This document shows, piece by piece, positions 28,756 to 37,707 of a stretch of DNA of 64,000 nt (position 1 is the stretch's first letter; every line of letters starts with the position of its first letter). The position numbers and the translations under genes were made by a program. The notes under the pieces were generated by a model that made no database searches, was not told the DNA's origin, and saw only the letters and a program-made list of their open reading frames with translations. The stretch is from contig NZ_CP036273.1 in the NCBI RefSeq assembly GCF_007747215.1, positions 2,712,322-2,776,321 on the forward strand. The letters are read 5' to 3'. Origin of the DNA: Urbifossiella limnaea. Its GTDB lineage: Bacteria; Planctomycetota; Planctomycetia; Gemmatales; Gemmataceae.

Positions 28756-29574
28756 ATGAACCTCCCCCCGCGCGACCCGCTGCTCGTGCGCCACGGCCGG
28801 ATGCGCCTCCTCGGCGCGTTCGTGCCGGCGGTCGGCGTGTCGGCCCGGCGCGGCGACACGGTCGTCGTCCGCACCGAGCGCGGCCAGGAGGTCGGCGAGG
28901 TGCTGTGCCCGGCGACGCCGCAGGCGGTGAGCGCCATCCCCGACGCCACCAAGGGCGACATCCTCCGCGTCGCGGTCGCCGAGGACCGGGCGAAGCTGGC
29001 CCACCTGGCGGACGTGGAGCGGAAGGAGTTCGCCGCGGCCGAGAAGCTGATCGCGGCGCACCGGCTGGCGATGCAGCTGGTGGACGTGGAGCACCTGTTC
29101 AGCGGCGAGCGGATCGTTTTCTACTTCCTGGCCGAGAGCCGCGTCGACTTCCGCGAGCTGGTGCGCAGCATGGCGCGGGAGTTTCACACGCGGATCGAGT
29201 TGCGGCAGATCGGCGTCCGCGACGAGGCCCGGCTGAAGGCGGACTACGGCGACTGCGGCCGGCCGGTGTGCTGCAACACGCACCTGGTGGTGATGCCGCC
29301 CGTGAGCATGAAGATGGCCAAGCTCCAGAAGGCGACGCTCGACCCGAACAAGATCAGCGGCCGGTGCGGCCGGCTGAAGTGCTGCCTCCGGTACGAGCAG
29401 GACGTGTACGAGGAGGTCCTCCAGGAACTGCCGCCCGTCGGCAGTCGCGTCGTCACCGCCAAGGGGCAGGGGCGGGTGCTGGCGCAGGAATTGTTGGCCC
29501 GCCGCCTCCTCGTCGAGTTCGAGGACGGCCGGCGGTTGCCGGTACCCGCCGCCGAGGTGCTGACGCGGTTGTAG
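28756..29574 (+). CDS. ricT: PSP1-domain protein RicT
   Basis: The 272-residue protein has the PSP1 C-terminal domain. Its conserved cysteines lie in DCGRPVCC (C167, C172, C173) and KISGRCGRLKCC (C204, C209, C210), separated by the VSMKMAKLQ segment. In Bacillus, RicT (YaaT) is part of the RicA-F-T iron-sulfur complex that stimulates RNase Y-dependent mRNA maturation. No RicA or RicF homologue is seen nearby. It begins 23 nt after the GTPase gene on the same strand, and both may belong to one transcript with the two small genes that follow. Confidence 0.88.
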   Translation: MNLPPRDPLLVRHGRMRLLGAFVPAVGVSARRGDTVVVRTERGQEVGEVLCPATPQAVSAIPDATKGDILRVAVAEDRAKLAHLADVERKEFAAAEKLIAAHRLAMQLVDVEHLFSGERIVFYFLAESRVDFRELVRSMAREFHTRIELRQIGVRDEARLKADYGDCGRPVCCNTHLVVMPPVSMKMAKLQKATLDPNKISGRCGRLKCCLRYEQDVYEEVLQELPPVGSRVVTAKGQGRVLAQELLARRLLVEFEDGRRLPVPAAEVLTRL

Positions 29575-29618
29575 AACGTAAACGCAGGACGCACGCCGAC
29601 CGAATCCTCGAGGGCATA

Positions 29619-30026
29619 GTGGACGCGAAATTACTCGAACTCACCCGCACCGACCCGCGGTACGCCTACGAGGCCTACGAGTTCGTTTGCGAGGCCGTGG
29701 GCTTCACCCAGGACCGCCTCGGCCGAACCGACGTCGAGGCCGGCGAGGACGAGAACCACGTCAGCGGCGAGGAACTTCTCCGCGGCGCGTGCGCCATGGC
29801 CGTCCGCGACTTCGGCCTGATGGCGCCGGTCGTCTTCCGCCGCTGGGGTATTCGCACCACCGACGACTTCGGCACGCTCGTCTTCAAACTGATCGAAGCC
29901 AACCGCCTGAGCCGCTCCGACGACGACGACCCCGAGGACTTCCGCGAGGTGTTCGACATCGAAAAGGTGCTGCTGGACGGCTTCGAACTCACCATCGGCG
30001 ACCGCCCGCGGCGGGGGGAGCGATGA
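29619..30026 (+). CDS. Minf_1886-family protein
   Basis: The roughly 135-residue protein starts at GTG 29619; an upstream non-ATG start adding a short helix cannot be excluded. It contains DPRYAYEAYEFVCEAVGFTQ and LMAPVVFRRWGIRTTDDFGTLVF, the hallmark of the Minf_1886 family, a small all-helical group widespread in planctomycetes and verrucomicrobia with unknown function. The C-terminal part is acidic (SDDDDPEDFREVFD). The TGA overlaps the ATG of the next gene (ATGA at 30023-30026). Confidence 0.8.
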   Translation: MDAKLLELTRTDPRYAYEAYEFVCEAVGFTQDRLGRTDVEAGEDENHVSGEELLRGACAMAVRDFGLMAPVVFRRWGIRTTDDFGTLVFKLIEANRLSRSDDDDPEDFREVFDIEKVLLDGFELTIGDRPRRGER

Positions 30027-30442
30027 CCGGCCGCAAGCTCCGTCTGGCGGTCGCGTCGCTGCTGCTCCTCGGCTGGCTCGGCTGGCTCGGGTACACCGCG
30101 CTGGCGAAGTACCGCGGGCCGGTGGTGCCGCGGTCCCAGGCGGCCGTCGCGGCGCTCGCCGTCGTCGCTCACGTGCCGGCCGTCGAGGGGCCGCAGGTGG
30201 TCGAGGTGAAGGACGTGCTCTCGGGCACGAAGCCCGACGGCCCGCTGACCGTGGCGAACCTGTCGGAGGCGGCCGGGTACGATGGGCCGGGCGAGTACCT
30301 GCTGTTGCTGGCGAAGGGGCGCGGCGACGCCTTCGTGGTGGTCGGCCAGCTGCGGACGCCGGGGTACGACGGCGTCGGCTCGCCGACGGTGTACCGGTGG
30401 ACGCCGGCGGTGAAGGCGCAGGCCGAGGCGCGATTTCGGTGA
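30023..30442 (+). CDS. Small membrane-anchored hypothetical protein
   Basis: The 139-residue protein has an N-terminal signal-anchor (KLRLAVASLLLLGWLGWLGY, about residues 5-24) and a compact extracytoplasmic domain. The domain segment EYLLLLAKGRGDAFVVVGQL and TPGYDGVGSPTVYRWTP suggest a small beta-barrel or OB-like fold. It is translationally coupled to the Minf_1886-type gene by ATGA. No known domain is recognised. It is the last gene before the tRNA-tuf cluster. Confidence 0.65.
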   Translation: MTGRKLRLAVASLLLLGWLGWLGYTALAKYRGPVVPRSQAAVAALAVVAHVPAVEGPQVVEVKDVLSGTKPDGPLTVANLSEAAGYDGPGEYLLLLAKGRGDAFVVVGQLRTPGYDGVGSPTVYRWTPAVKAQAEARFR

Positions 30443-30489
30443 ACCCCGGCGGCGGCGGGCGCGTCCGTGCGGCGGGCGGGCTTTTCGGC

Positions 30490-30518
30490 TTGAACCGCCG
30501 CGGGGTGCGGCCTACTCT
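30490..30518 (+). promoter_or_regulatory. Candidate promoter of the tRNA-tuf cluster
   Basis: TTGAAC (30490-30495), a 17-nt spacer and TACTCT (30513-30518) lie so that transcription would begin about 11 nt before tRNA-Thr. The -35 box matches four of six, the -10 box only three of six, so the call rests mainly on position. Confidence 0.4.
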
Positions 30519-30535
30519 GACCGTCCGCGGGTCGT

Positions 30536-30607
30536 GCTCGCGTAGCTCAGTGGTAGAGCGGCGCTTTTGTAAAGCGCGGGTCGTGGGTTCAAATCCCTCC
30601 GCGAGCT
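30536..30607 (+). tRNA. tRNA-Thr (TGT)
   Basis: The 72-nt cloverleaf has acceptor GCTCGCG/CGCGAGC, discriminator T, anticodon stem GCGCT/AGCGC and loop TTTGTAA (anticodon TGT). The T-arm carries GTTCAAAT. CCA is not encoded. It is the first of four tRNA genes before tuf, an order conserved in many bacteria. Confidence 0.95.
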
Positions 30608-30663
30608 TATCCCCACCGGGGGCTCGGGTTCGTACAACAGGCCGTGCCGGAGGATCGAGTAAC

Positions 30664-30746
30664 GGGTAGGTGGCAGAGCGGTCAATTGCACCAGACTGTA
30701 AATCTGGCCTCTTCGGAGTTCGGGGGTTCGAATCCCTCCCTACCCA
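30664..30746 (+). tRNA. tRNA-Tyr (GTA)
   Basis: The 83-nt class II tRNA has acceptor GGGTAGG/CCTACCC, discriminator A, anticodon stem CCAGA/TCTGG and loop CTGTAAA (anticodon GTA). The long variable arm (CCTCTTCGGAGTTC region) and T-arm GGTTCGAAT are as expected for tRNA-Tyr. CCA is not encoded. Confidence 0.95.
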
Positions 30747-30748
30747 CT

Positions 30749-30849
30749 GGATTTTTTTCGATCGAGGATTGGAGATTGATGATTGCCCGGCCCGGACTTG
30801 CCGCCCGTATCCGTTCAATCGTCAAGCACAAATCGGCAATCGAAAATCC
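30749..30849. repeat. Word-type inverted repeat between tRNA-Tyr and tRNA-Gly
   Basis: The left arm (30749-30785) is built of GGATT/GATTG words, for example GGATTGGAGATTGATGATTG. The right arm (30816-30849) is its imperfect complement (CAATCG...GAAAATCC). Arms match unevenly because of short insertions. The repeat fills the whole gap, ending 3 nt before the Gly tRNA. Confidence 0.7.
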
Positions 30850-30852
30850 GAC

Positions 30853-30924
30853 GCGGGTGTAGCTCAGCGGTAGAGCTCTTGCCTTCCAAGCAAGATGTCG
30901 TGGGTTCAAATCCCATCGCCCGCT
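30853..30924 (+). tRNA. tRNA-Gly (TCC)
   Basis: The 72-nt cloverleaf has acceptor GCGGGTG/CGCCCGC (one T-G pair), discriminator T, anticodon stem CTTGC/GCAAG and loop CTTCCAA (anticodon TCC). The T-arm carries GTTCAAATC. CCA is not encoded. Confidence 0.95.
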
Positions 30925-30985
30925 CTGGCCGGCCGGCCGCGCGGCCCGTATCACACCCCCGGTCGCCGGCGCCGCGGGCGGATTT

Positions 30986-31058
30986 GCTGCTGTAGCTCAG
31001 CTGGTAGAGCACCTCCTTGGTAAGGAGGAGGTCATGGGTTCGAGTCCCATCAGCAGCT
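30986..31058 (+). tRNA. tRNA-Thr (GGT)
   Basis: The 73-nt cloverleaf has acceptor GCTGCTG/CAGCAGC, discriminator T, anticodon stem CCTCC/GGAGG and loop TTGGTAA (anticodon GGT). The T-arm carries GTTCGAGTC. CCA is not encoded. It lies 82 nt before the tuf start. Confidence 0.95.
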
Positions 31059-31140
31059 CTCGGACGTGACGCGGCCCGCCGGACCTCGGCGACCCCGGCC
31101 GCCGACCAACCGGACACACCACTAAGGAGCGGAGACTGCG

Positions 31141-32466
<1,326 letters not shown>

Positions 32467-32472
32467 CGCGGC

Positions 32473-32581
32473 GTCCTTTGTCATTCGTCCTTTGTCATTC
32501 GGCCTCACGGCAGCGAGGATCGCCCCGCGGCGAGTCCAGTGCTCGAGGGACGAATGACGAATGACGAATGACGAGTAGGAC
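32473..32581. repeat. Word-type inverted repeat between tuf and tRNA-Trp
   Basis: The left arm (32473-32506) repeats TTTGTCATTCG. The right arm (32545-32581) repeats GACGAAT three times. The arms are complementary apart from short gaps and cap a GC-rich 38-nt centre. It starts 6 nt after the tuf stop and ends 2 nt before the tRNA, so it could terminate or process the tuf mRNA. Confidence 0.8.
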
Positions 32582-32583
32582 GA

Positions 32584-32656
32584 AGGAGCGTAGCTCAGTT
32601 GGTAGAGCAGTGGTTTCCAAAACCACCGGTCGGGGGTTCGAGTCCCTCCGCTCCTG
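32584..32656 (+). tRNA. tRNA-Trp (CCA)
   Basis: The 73-nt cloverleaf has acceptor AGGAGCG/CGCTCCT, discriminator G as required by TrpRS, anticodon stem GTGGT/ACCAC and loop TTCCAAA (anticodon CCA). The T-arm carries GTTCGAGTC. The 3' CCA is not encoded. The location between tuf and secE is conserved in bacteria. Confidence 0.96.
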
Positions 32657-32775
32657 CTCACGACCCGACCACCACTGCCGGCCCGCCCCCGACGTTCGGA
32701 CGCGGGGGCGAGGGCCGGCCGACTCGTTCGGGGCAAGGCCCGCCGACGGCGAACCGGACTCGCAAAGGACGAACG

Positions 32776-33762
32776 ATGGCGACCGCCGTGGAACCCAGCC
32801 CGCCGACCCAACCGCGGACTCCGAGTGCCGACTCCGGCCTGTTGCTGTACAGCCTCGTCGGCGCGGGCTACGTCCTCGCCGCGCTGGCCGTCGTCTTTTA
32901 CGCCATCCCGACCTTGTGGGCCGAGTACGTCCGCCCGGCCGTCGGCGGTGACACGATCCTCGAAGCCTTTGTCCGCGGCGTACTCACGCTCGGCGCGCTC
33001 GGCGGGCTGGTGTGGTTCGGCCTCAAGCTCGCCGGCACCGCGCCCCCGAAGGGGATGCGCGGGGGCGTCTTTCTTGTGCTCGTGACGTTCTTCCTGGTCC
33101 TGCTCCTCGGCGGCTGGGCGACGGCGAAGTTCGAGGGTGCCGCCGGTACCGTCGTCACCGCGATCGTCGTCGGCGGCATCCTGTTCGGCGCGTTTCGGCT
33201 GCTCGTGTCACCCCGCGGCACCAACTGGATGCTGAGCCTCGAAGAGCAGGGTTGGTTCCACGGGGGCACGTTCAAGCGTGTGCTCGGGCGGGTCGTCCGC
33301 CGGGTGACGATGATCGGCATCCTGGGCATCGGCCTGACCGGCGCGTACGCGCTAGTGTCCCAGGGGACGCTACCGGACAACTGGGACGTGCCGCTGCCGT
33401 TCCTGCACACCGAGGACGGCGCCCCGAAACTGTTCCGCCTGCTGTCGGACGCCAAGATCACCATCCCGCTGCTGATCTGCGTGCTGACCGCGTGGGTGGC
33501 GTATCGGGCCGTGAACATGCCGGCGTTCGCCGAGTTCCTCATCGCCACCGAGGCGGAGATGAACAAGGTGTCGTGGTCGAGCCGGAAGCGGCTGGCGGCC
33601 GACACCGTGGTCGTGCTGGTGTGTACCATCTTCATGGCCCTCTTCCTGCTGTTCGTGGACCTGTTCTGGGGCTGGCTGCTGAGCAGCGGGCCGGTCGGCG
33701 TCCTGCCGAGCCGGAGCGAGACCGGGCAGAAGGGCGGCCAGGTGCAGGCCGCCCGCTGGTGA
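32776..33762 (+). CDS. secE: Protein translocase subunit SecE, extended form
   Basis: The C-terminal 70 residues are Sec[21 protein letters not shown] (253-272) and the membrane helix at about 274-302. SecE clamps SecY in the protein-export channel. Typical bacterial SecE has 60-130 residues and one to three helices. This protein has 328 residues and about six further hydrophobic segments (around 22-44, 65-85, 98-115, 123-145, 176-196 and 226-246) before the conserved part. The ATG at 32776 follows AAAGGA. Position before nusG confirms the assignment. Confidence 0.92.
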   Translation: MATAVEPSPPTQPRTPSADSGLLLYSLVGAGYVLAALAVVFYAIPTLWAEYVRPAVGGDTILEAFVRGVLTLGALGGLVWFGLKLAGTAPPKGMRGGVFLVLVTFFLVLLLGGWATAKFEGAAGTVVTAIVVGGILFGAFRLLVSPRGTNWMLSLEEQGWFHGGTFKRVLGRVVRRVTMIGILGIGLTGAYALVSQGTLPDNWDVPLPFLHTEDGAPKLFRLLSDAKITIPLLICVLTAWVAYRAVNMPAFAEFLIATEAEMNKVSWSSRKRLAADTVVVLVCTIFMALFLLFVDLFWGWLLSSGPVGVLPSRSETGQKGGQVQAARW

Positions 33763-33804
33763 GCCCACGGACGGGTGCAGTTGACTGAGTCGCGGTTTGA
33801 AGCG

Positions 33805-33835
33805 GAAGCCCGTCCGGCGTCCCCGGGCGGGCTTC
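33805..33835 (+). terminator. Hairpin in the secE-nusG gap
   Basis: GAAGCCCG (33805-33812) pairs perfectly with CGGGCTTC (33828-33835). The loop of 15 nt contains a further partial pairing (CCGG). There is no T-run. It may attenuate, stabilise or mark a processing site between two co-directional genes. Confidence 0.45.
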
Positions 33836-33857
33836 GCCCCTTACAAGCCAGGTTCCC

Positions 33858-34793
33858 ATGACCGACGAAACCACCCACACCCCCGACGACGCCCCGGTCG
33901 CCCCGGCCGATTCGCCGGCGGAGCCGGCTGCCGAGCCGACCCCGGAGCCGCACGCGGCGTTGCCCGAGCCGGCCGCCGAGGAGTCGGCCGCCGAGGAGCC
34001 GGCCGCCGAGGAGTCGGCCGCCGAGGAGTCGGCCGCCGAACCCGTTGCCGAGACGGCGCCCGAGTCGGAGGCAGAAGCCGGGGCGGTGCCTGAATCGGAG
34101 CCCGAGCCGGAACCGGAGCCAGTACCGGCCGAAGCCGCCCCCGCCGAGGTCGAGGCCCCCCCGGCCGAGCCGGAAAGTAAGAAGCGCTGGTACGTCATCA
34201 AGGTGCAGAGCGGCCGCGAGGACACCATCAAGGCGGCCATCGAGCGGAAGGTGAAGATCGAGGGGCTCGAAGAGTTCTTCGGCCAGGTGCTCGTGCCGGT
34301 CGAGGAGTTCGTGGAGAAGAAGAGCGTCCGGGCCAAGGTCAAGAACAAGAAGACCGGCGAGGTGGAGACGGTCACGCAGGAGAAGAACGTCGTCAAGAAG
34401 CGGAAGAAGTTCCACGGGTACATCTTCGCCGAGGTCGAGTTCAACGACAAAATCCTGTACCTGTTCCGCGAGACGAGCGGCGTCGGCGACTTCGTCGGCG
34501 GCGGCGGCGGCGTGCTGAAGCCGCCGGCCCCGATGGACCCGCTGGAGGTCCGCAAGATGCTCGGCACCGCCACCGCCGGCGAGGGGAAGCCGAAGGTCGC
34601 GGTGAAGCTCGACTTCGAGAAGGGCGACCGCGTCCGCGTCAAGGACGGGGCGTTCTCCGGGTCGGAGGCCGAGGTCAAGGTCATCACCATGCCGAAGGAC
34701 CCGACCGACACGCCGAAGGTCACCGTGGTGGTCACCATCTGGGGCCGGCCGGTCGAGATGGAAATGGACTACTGGCACGTCGAGAAGCTGTGA
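33858..34793 (+). CDS. nusG: Transcription termination/antitermination factor NusG with acidic N-terminal extension
   Basis: The NGN domain starts at about residue 108 (KKRWYVIKVQSGREDTIKAA) and continues through FHGYIFAEVEF. A KOW domain follows (about 253-290, EKGDRVRVKDGAFSG). NusG binds the RNA polymerase clamp and links it to Rho or ribosomes. The first 107 residues are a low-complexity Ala/Glu/Pro extension, including a repeated EESAA/EEPAA unit coded by imperfect 15-nt repeats around 33976-34035. An unusual K/E-rich insertion (KNKKTGEVETVTQEKNV) lies within the NGN domain. Length is 311 residues against about 180 in E. coli. Confidence 0.93.
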   Translation: MTDETTHTPDDAPVAPADSPAEPAAEPTPEPHAALPEPAAEESAAEEPAAEESAAEESAAEPVAETAPESEAEAGAVPESEPEPEPEPVPAEAAPAEVEAPPAEPESKKRWYVIKVQSGREDTIKAAIERKVKIEGLEEFFGQVLVPVEEFVEKKSVRAKVKNKKTGEVETVTQEKNVVKKRKKFHGYIFAEVEFNDKILYLFRETSGVGDFVGGGGGVLKPPAPMDPLEVRKMLGTATAGEGKPKVAVKLDFEKGDRVRVKDGAFSGSEAEVKVITMPKDPTDTPKVTVVVTIWGRPVEMEMDYWHVEKL

Positions 34794-34803
34794 CGCTCTC
34801 GAC

Positions 34804-34865
34804 GCCCACCTGCCGCGGCGGGTGGGCTTCCGGCCGAACCCGCTCGCCGGGCGGCGGGCGGGTTC
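34804..34865 (+). terminator. Two tandem hairpins in the nusG-rplK gap
   Basis: GCCCACC (34804-34810) pairs with GGTGGGC (34821-34827), and GAACCCGC (34836-34843) pairs with GCGGGTTC (34858-34865). A TAGAAT box just downstream (34867-34872) has no convincing -35 partner. No T-run follows either hairpin. Confidence 0.45.
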
Positions 34866-34911
34866 ATAGAATCAGTTATCTTCAACGGAAACACGCGCCG
34901 CTAGGTGAGTC

Positions 34912-35379
34912 ATGGCGAAGCAGGTTACGGCAGTCGTGAAGCTCCAGTGCCCCGGCGGCACCGCCACGCCGGCCCCGCCGGTCGGCCCGGCGCTCGGCGC
35001 GCACGGCGTCAACATCGGCATGTTCGTGAAGCAGTTCAACGAGAAGACCGGCGGCCCCGACACGAAGGGGCTGATGCTGCCGGTGATGATCACCGTCTAT
35101 TCGGACCGCAGTTTCGAGTTCAAGATCAAGTCGCCCCCCGCGGCCGTGCTCATCAAGCTCGCCGCGAAGATCCCGGCCGGCAAGAAGCAGGGCAAGGAAG
35201 TGATCCCGCCGGACGGCAAGAAGGGCGGCAAGTACAAGGGCTTCGTCCTCAGCAAGCAGCAGGTGCTGGAGATCGCCAAGAAGAAGTTGCAGGATCTGAA
35301 CGCCCGCGACGTGGACCACGCCGCCCGCATCATCGAGGGGACCGCCCGCAGCATGGGCATCGCCGTCGCGGCCGAGTAG
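34912..35379 (+). CDS. rplK: 50S ribosomal protein L11
   Basis: The 155-residue protein begins [20 protein letters not shown], with the proline-rich thiostrepton-site region [20 protein letters not shown]. The C-terminal rRNA-binding domain ends [15 protein letters not shown]11 forms the GTPase-associated centre with 23S rRNA and L10. The length is slightly above the usual 141-145 because of a Lys-rich insertion ([18 protein letters not shown]). AGGTGAG precedes the ATG. It lies in the canonical nusG-rplK-rplA order. Confidence 0.97.
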   Translation: MAKQVTAVVKLQCPGGTATPAPPVGPALGAHGVNIGMFVKQFNEKTGGPDTKGLMLPVMITVYSDRSFEFKIKSPPAAVLIKLAAKIPAGKKQGKEVIPPDGKKGGKYKGFVLSKQQVLEIAKKKLQDLNARDVDHAARIIEGTARSMGIAVAAE

Positions 35380-35390
35380 CGGCCGAGTAT

Positions 35391-35453
35391 CGAAGCACGA
35401 AATCCGAAATTCGAACCGGTCGCGTGTGTTCGAGTTTCGGATTTCGTGCTTCG
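35391..35453. repeat. Word-type inverted repeat in the rplK-rplA gap, 25/26 matched
   Basis: The left arm (35391-35416) and right arm (35428-35453) are complementary at 25 of 26 positions, built from CGAAAT/CCGAAAT words. The loop is 11 nt. It starts 11 nt after the rplK stop, inside a ribosomal protein operon, where the transcript would fold into a very stable hairpin. Confidence 0.9.
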
Positions 35454-35583
35454 AATTTCACGCCCGCCCGTTGCCGCACCCGGCGTGCCGAATAGGTTTA
35501 TACATTCACCGCCTTTTTCACCCAAGAGGCGGGAGGGGTTGTATCGGGCTTCGGCCGCGAGAACCCCGCCCCGTGAGGTAGAC

Positions 35584-36438
35584 ATGGCCAAGGACGAGAA
35601 CAAGGACGCGGCGCCTGCCGCGGCCGCCCCGCCCGTTGCCGCCGAGGCCGCTCCCCCGGCTGAAGCCCCCGCGGCGAGGCCGGAAGCTGAGGCGGCCATC
35701 GCCGCCCCGAAGCGGACTAAGAAGCCCGGCGTGCCGCCGAAGCGCGGCAAGAAGCTGCGGAATCACCTGGCCAACATCGAGAAGCGGCTCCGCGAGGCCG
35801 GCACGATGCCGCTCAAGCAGGCCGTCGCCGAGCTCCGCAAGCTCAAGCGGGCCAAGTTCGACGAGACGATCGAGGTGCACATCAACCTCGGTATCGACGT
35901 GACCCAGTCGGACCAGATGGTTCGCGGGGCGATCGGCCTGCCGCACGGCATCGGCAAGTCGGTCCGCGTGGCCGTGTTCGCCCAGGGCGACAACGCGGCG
36001 AAGGCCAAGGCCGCCGGCGCGGACGTCGTGGGCGGTGCCGACCTGGTCGAAAAGGTGACGAAGGAGAACTTCCTGGAGTTCGACGTCGCCATCGCCACGC
36101 AGGACATGATGGGCCAGGTGTCGCGGCTCGGTAAGGTGCTCGGCCCGCGCGGGCTGATGCCGACGCCGAAGGCCGGCACCGTGGTCCCCGCCACCGGCGA
36201 CGTGGCCGCGGCGGTGAAGGAGTTCAAGGCCGGTAAGGTCGAGTACCGCTCCGACAAGACCGGCCAGGTCCACGCCGGCGTCGGCAAGATGAGCTTCGAC
36301 GACGACAAGCTCGTCGCCAACATCACGACCTTCGTCGAGCAGGTGCGGGCCGCGAAGCCCGCCGCCGTGAAGGGCGTGTACATCAACGGGGTGTCGGTCT
36401 CCGCCACCATGTCCCCGGGCATCCGGGTCGCCATCTGA
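35584..36438 (+). CDS. rplA: 50S ribosomal protein L1
   Basis: The 284-residue protein starts at ATG 35584 after a GAGGT site. About 50 N-terminal residues are an Ala/Pro/Glu-rich extension ([18 protein letters not shown]) ending in a basic patch ([16 protein letters not shown]). The L1 core follows: [49 protein letters not shown] and the C-terminal [18 protein letters not shown]1 forms the mobile stalk near the E site and often represses its own operon; no L1 target was sought in the leader. The extension is unusual, but matches the low-complexity N-terminus of NusG. Confidence 0.96.
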   Translation: MAKDENKDAAPAAAAPPVAAEAAPPAEAPAARPEAEAAIAAPKRTKKPGVPPKRGKKLRNHLANIEKRLREAGTMPLKQAVAELRKLKRAKFDETIEVHINLGIDVTQSDQMVRGAIGLPHGIGKSVRVAVFAQGDNAAKAKAAGADVVGGADLVEKVTKENFLEFDVAIATQDMMGQVSRLGKVLGPRGLMPTPKAGTVVPATGDVAAAVKEFKAGKVEYRSDKTGQVHAGVGKMSFDDDKLVANITTFVEQVRAAKPAAVKGVYINGVSVSATMSPGIRVAI

Positions 36439-36474
36439 CACCCCAAACCCGCGGCCACCGCGGCGGACTGACAC

Positions 36475-37032
36475 ATGAGCAAGAAGATCAAGGAACTGGA
36501 GCTCGCGGCCCTGCGAAAGACGTTCGCGGGCGTGAAGAACTACGTCATCCTGGAGCCGATCAAGGTCGACTCCGCGACCGAGTTCGAGTTCCGCAAGAGG
36601 CTCCGCGAGAAGAAGGTCAAGACGCAACTCGTCAAGAACACGTTCCTGAAGAAGGTGTTCGGCGAGAACGGCATCGCCATCGACGGCCTGTCCGGGCCGA
36701 CGCTCCTGTGCTGGGGTGCCGAGAGCATCAAGGAACTGAGCAACGCCGTCGACGGCGTCGTCAAGGACTTGAAGAAGGACCCGAAGGCGCCGGACAAGTT
36801 CAAAGAGAAGACCGCCGTGGCCGACGGCCAGCCGGTCACGATGGCGATCGCCAAGACGATGCCGACCCGCCTGGAGGCGATCGGCGACGTGCTCAACGCG
36901 GTGCTGTCGGCCGGCGGCAACATCGCTGCCGCCCTCACCGGGCCGGCGACTCAGTTGGCCGGCATCCTCAAGGCGATCGAGGAGAAGGCGGCCGACGCCC
37001 CCGCGGACGCCCCGGCCCCGCCGGCCGCGTGA
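36475..37032 (+). CDS. rplJ: 50S ribosomal protein L10
   Basis: The 185-residue protein forms the base of the L7/L12 stalk. Its N-terminal rRNA-binding domain contains [20 protein letters not shown] and [15 protein letters not shown]. The C-terminal helix that binds L7/L12 dimers ([20 protein letters not shown]) is followed by an Ala/Pro-rich tail. It starts 36 nt after rplA and ends 109 nt before rplL. The gap holds a small CCGGTG/CACCGG hairpin (37055-37069). Confidence 0.95.
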   Translation: MSKKIKELELAALRKTFAGVKNYVILEPIKVDSATEFEFRKRLREKKVKTQLVKNTFLKKVFGENGIAIDGLSGPTLLCWGAESIKELSNAVDGVVKDLKKDPKAPDKFKEKTAVADGQPVTMAIAKTMPTRLEAIGDVLNAVLSAGGNIAAALTGPATQLAGILKAIEEKAADAPADAPAPPAA

Positions 37033-37141
37033 ACCTGACGTGACTTTCCGCCGTCCGGTGTGGCACCGGGCGGCATGACCTCGACCTATTACGCACCGCC
37101 GGGCCGCTTCACCCGGCAAGTGACACTGAAAGGGACTGACC

Positions 37142-37534
37142 ATGAGCGCCGTCGCGGAACTGGGTGACAAGCTGGCCGGGCTCACCATCGCCCAGGCCGT
37201 CGAGTTGAAGAACTACCTGAAGGAAAAGTACGGCATCGAGCCCGCCGCCGGCGGCGCGGTGATGATGGCCGGCCCGGCGGCTGCGGCCGGCCCGGCGGCC
37301 CCGGCCGCCGAGGCGACCGAGTTCAACGTGATCCTCGAGAGCGTGGACGCGGCCAAGAAGATCAACGTCATCAAGATCGTCCGCGAGCTGACCGGGCAGG
37401 GGCTCGCCGAGGCCAAGGCGACCGTCGAGGGCGCCCCGAAGGCGATCAAGGAAGGCGTCGACAAGAAGATCGCCGAAGACCTCAAGAAGAAGCTGGAAGA
37501 GGCGGGCGGCAAGGTGTCGGTCAAGCCGGTCTAA
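37142..37534 (+). CDS. rplL: 50S ribosomal protein L7/L12
   Basis: The 130-residue stalk protein recruits translational GTPases. It has the N-terminal dimerisation helix ([20 protein letters not shown]), an Ala/Gly/Pro hinge ([17 protein letters not shown]) and the conserved C-terminal domain ([44 protein letters not shown]). AAAGGG precedes the ATG at a proper distance. A large inverted repeat begins 15 nt after the stop. Confidence 0.97.
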   Translation: MSAVAELGDKLAGLTIAQAVELKNYLKEKYGIEPAAGGAVMMAGPAAAAGPAAPAAEATEFNVILESVDAAKKINVIKIVRELTGQGLAEAKATVEGAPKAIKEGVDKKIAEDLKKKLEEAGGKVSVKPV

Positions 37535-37548
37535 GTGCCGCGCGGGTC

Positions 37549-37609
37549 GGGGGGCGTGAGCCCCCGGATTCGCATTTTCGCAAGCAAAGAATCCGGGGGC
37601 TCACGCCCC
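37549..37609. repeat. Perfect 22-bp inverted repeat after rplL
   Basis: The left arm (37549-37570) and right arm (37588-37609) are perfect complements containing GGGGGCGTGAGCCCCCGG, with a 17-nt loop. The arm itself is internally palindromic (GGGGGC...GCCCCC). A likely end point for the ribosomal-protein transcript before rpoB. From memory, this word is common in Gemmata intergenic DNA. Confidence 0.9.
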
Positions 37610-37658
37610 CGGCTCGCCTTTGCGAAGCGTTGTCGGTCCTGCCGGTGGTGCGGTCTGC

Positions 37659-37701
37659 AAAAAAAATGCCCGCCCGGGTCGACTTTTCCGACTCGGGTGG
37701 G
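37659..37701 (-). terminator. Hairpin plus T-run, terminator orientation on the minus strand
   Basis: CCCGCCCGGGTCG (37669-37681) pairs with CGACTCGGGTGGG (37689-37701) at 11 of 13 positions. Read on the minus strand, the stem is followed by CA and eight T residues (37666-37659). This is the only classical intrinsic-terminator layout I saw in the window, yet no minus-strand gene is recognised upstream of it. Confidence 0.5.
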
Positions 37702-37707
37702 TATGAT
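37679..37707 (+). promoter_or_regulatory. Candidate promoter for rpoB-rpoC
   Basis: TCGACT (37679-37684), a 17-nt spacer and TATGAT (37702-37707) match the sigma70 consensus at four and five of six positions. It lies downstream of the rplL hairpin and would give rpoB its own transcript with a leader of about 345 nt. The right arm of the neighbouring hairpin fills the spacer. Confidence 0.45.

Noticed and set aside
33976-34035. 15-nt tandem repeats that could suggest a CRISPR or VNTR
   Set aside because: They are in frame in the nusG extension and encode EESAA/EEPAA units; no spacers and no Cas genes are present.
34867-34872. TAGAAT as a promoter of rplK
   Set aside because: No -35 box with acceptable spacing; the gene can be read from the nusG transcript.
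37659-37666. Eight-A run as part of a plus-strand terminator of rplL
   Set aside because: The A-run precedes the stem on the plus strand, so it gives a T-run only on the minus strand; the rplL transcript more likely ends at the 22-bp repeat.
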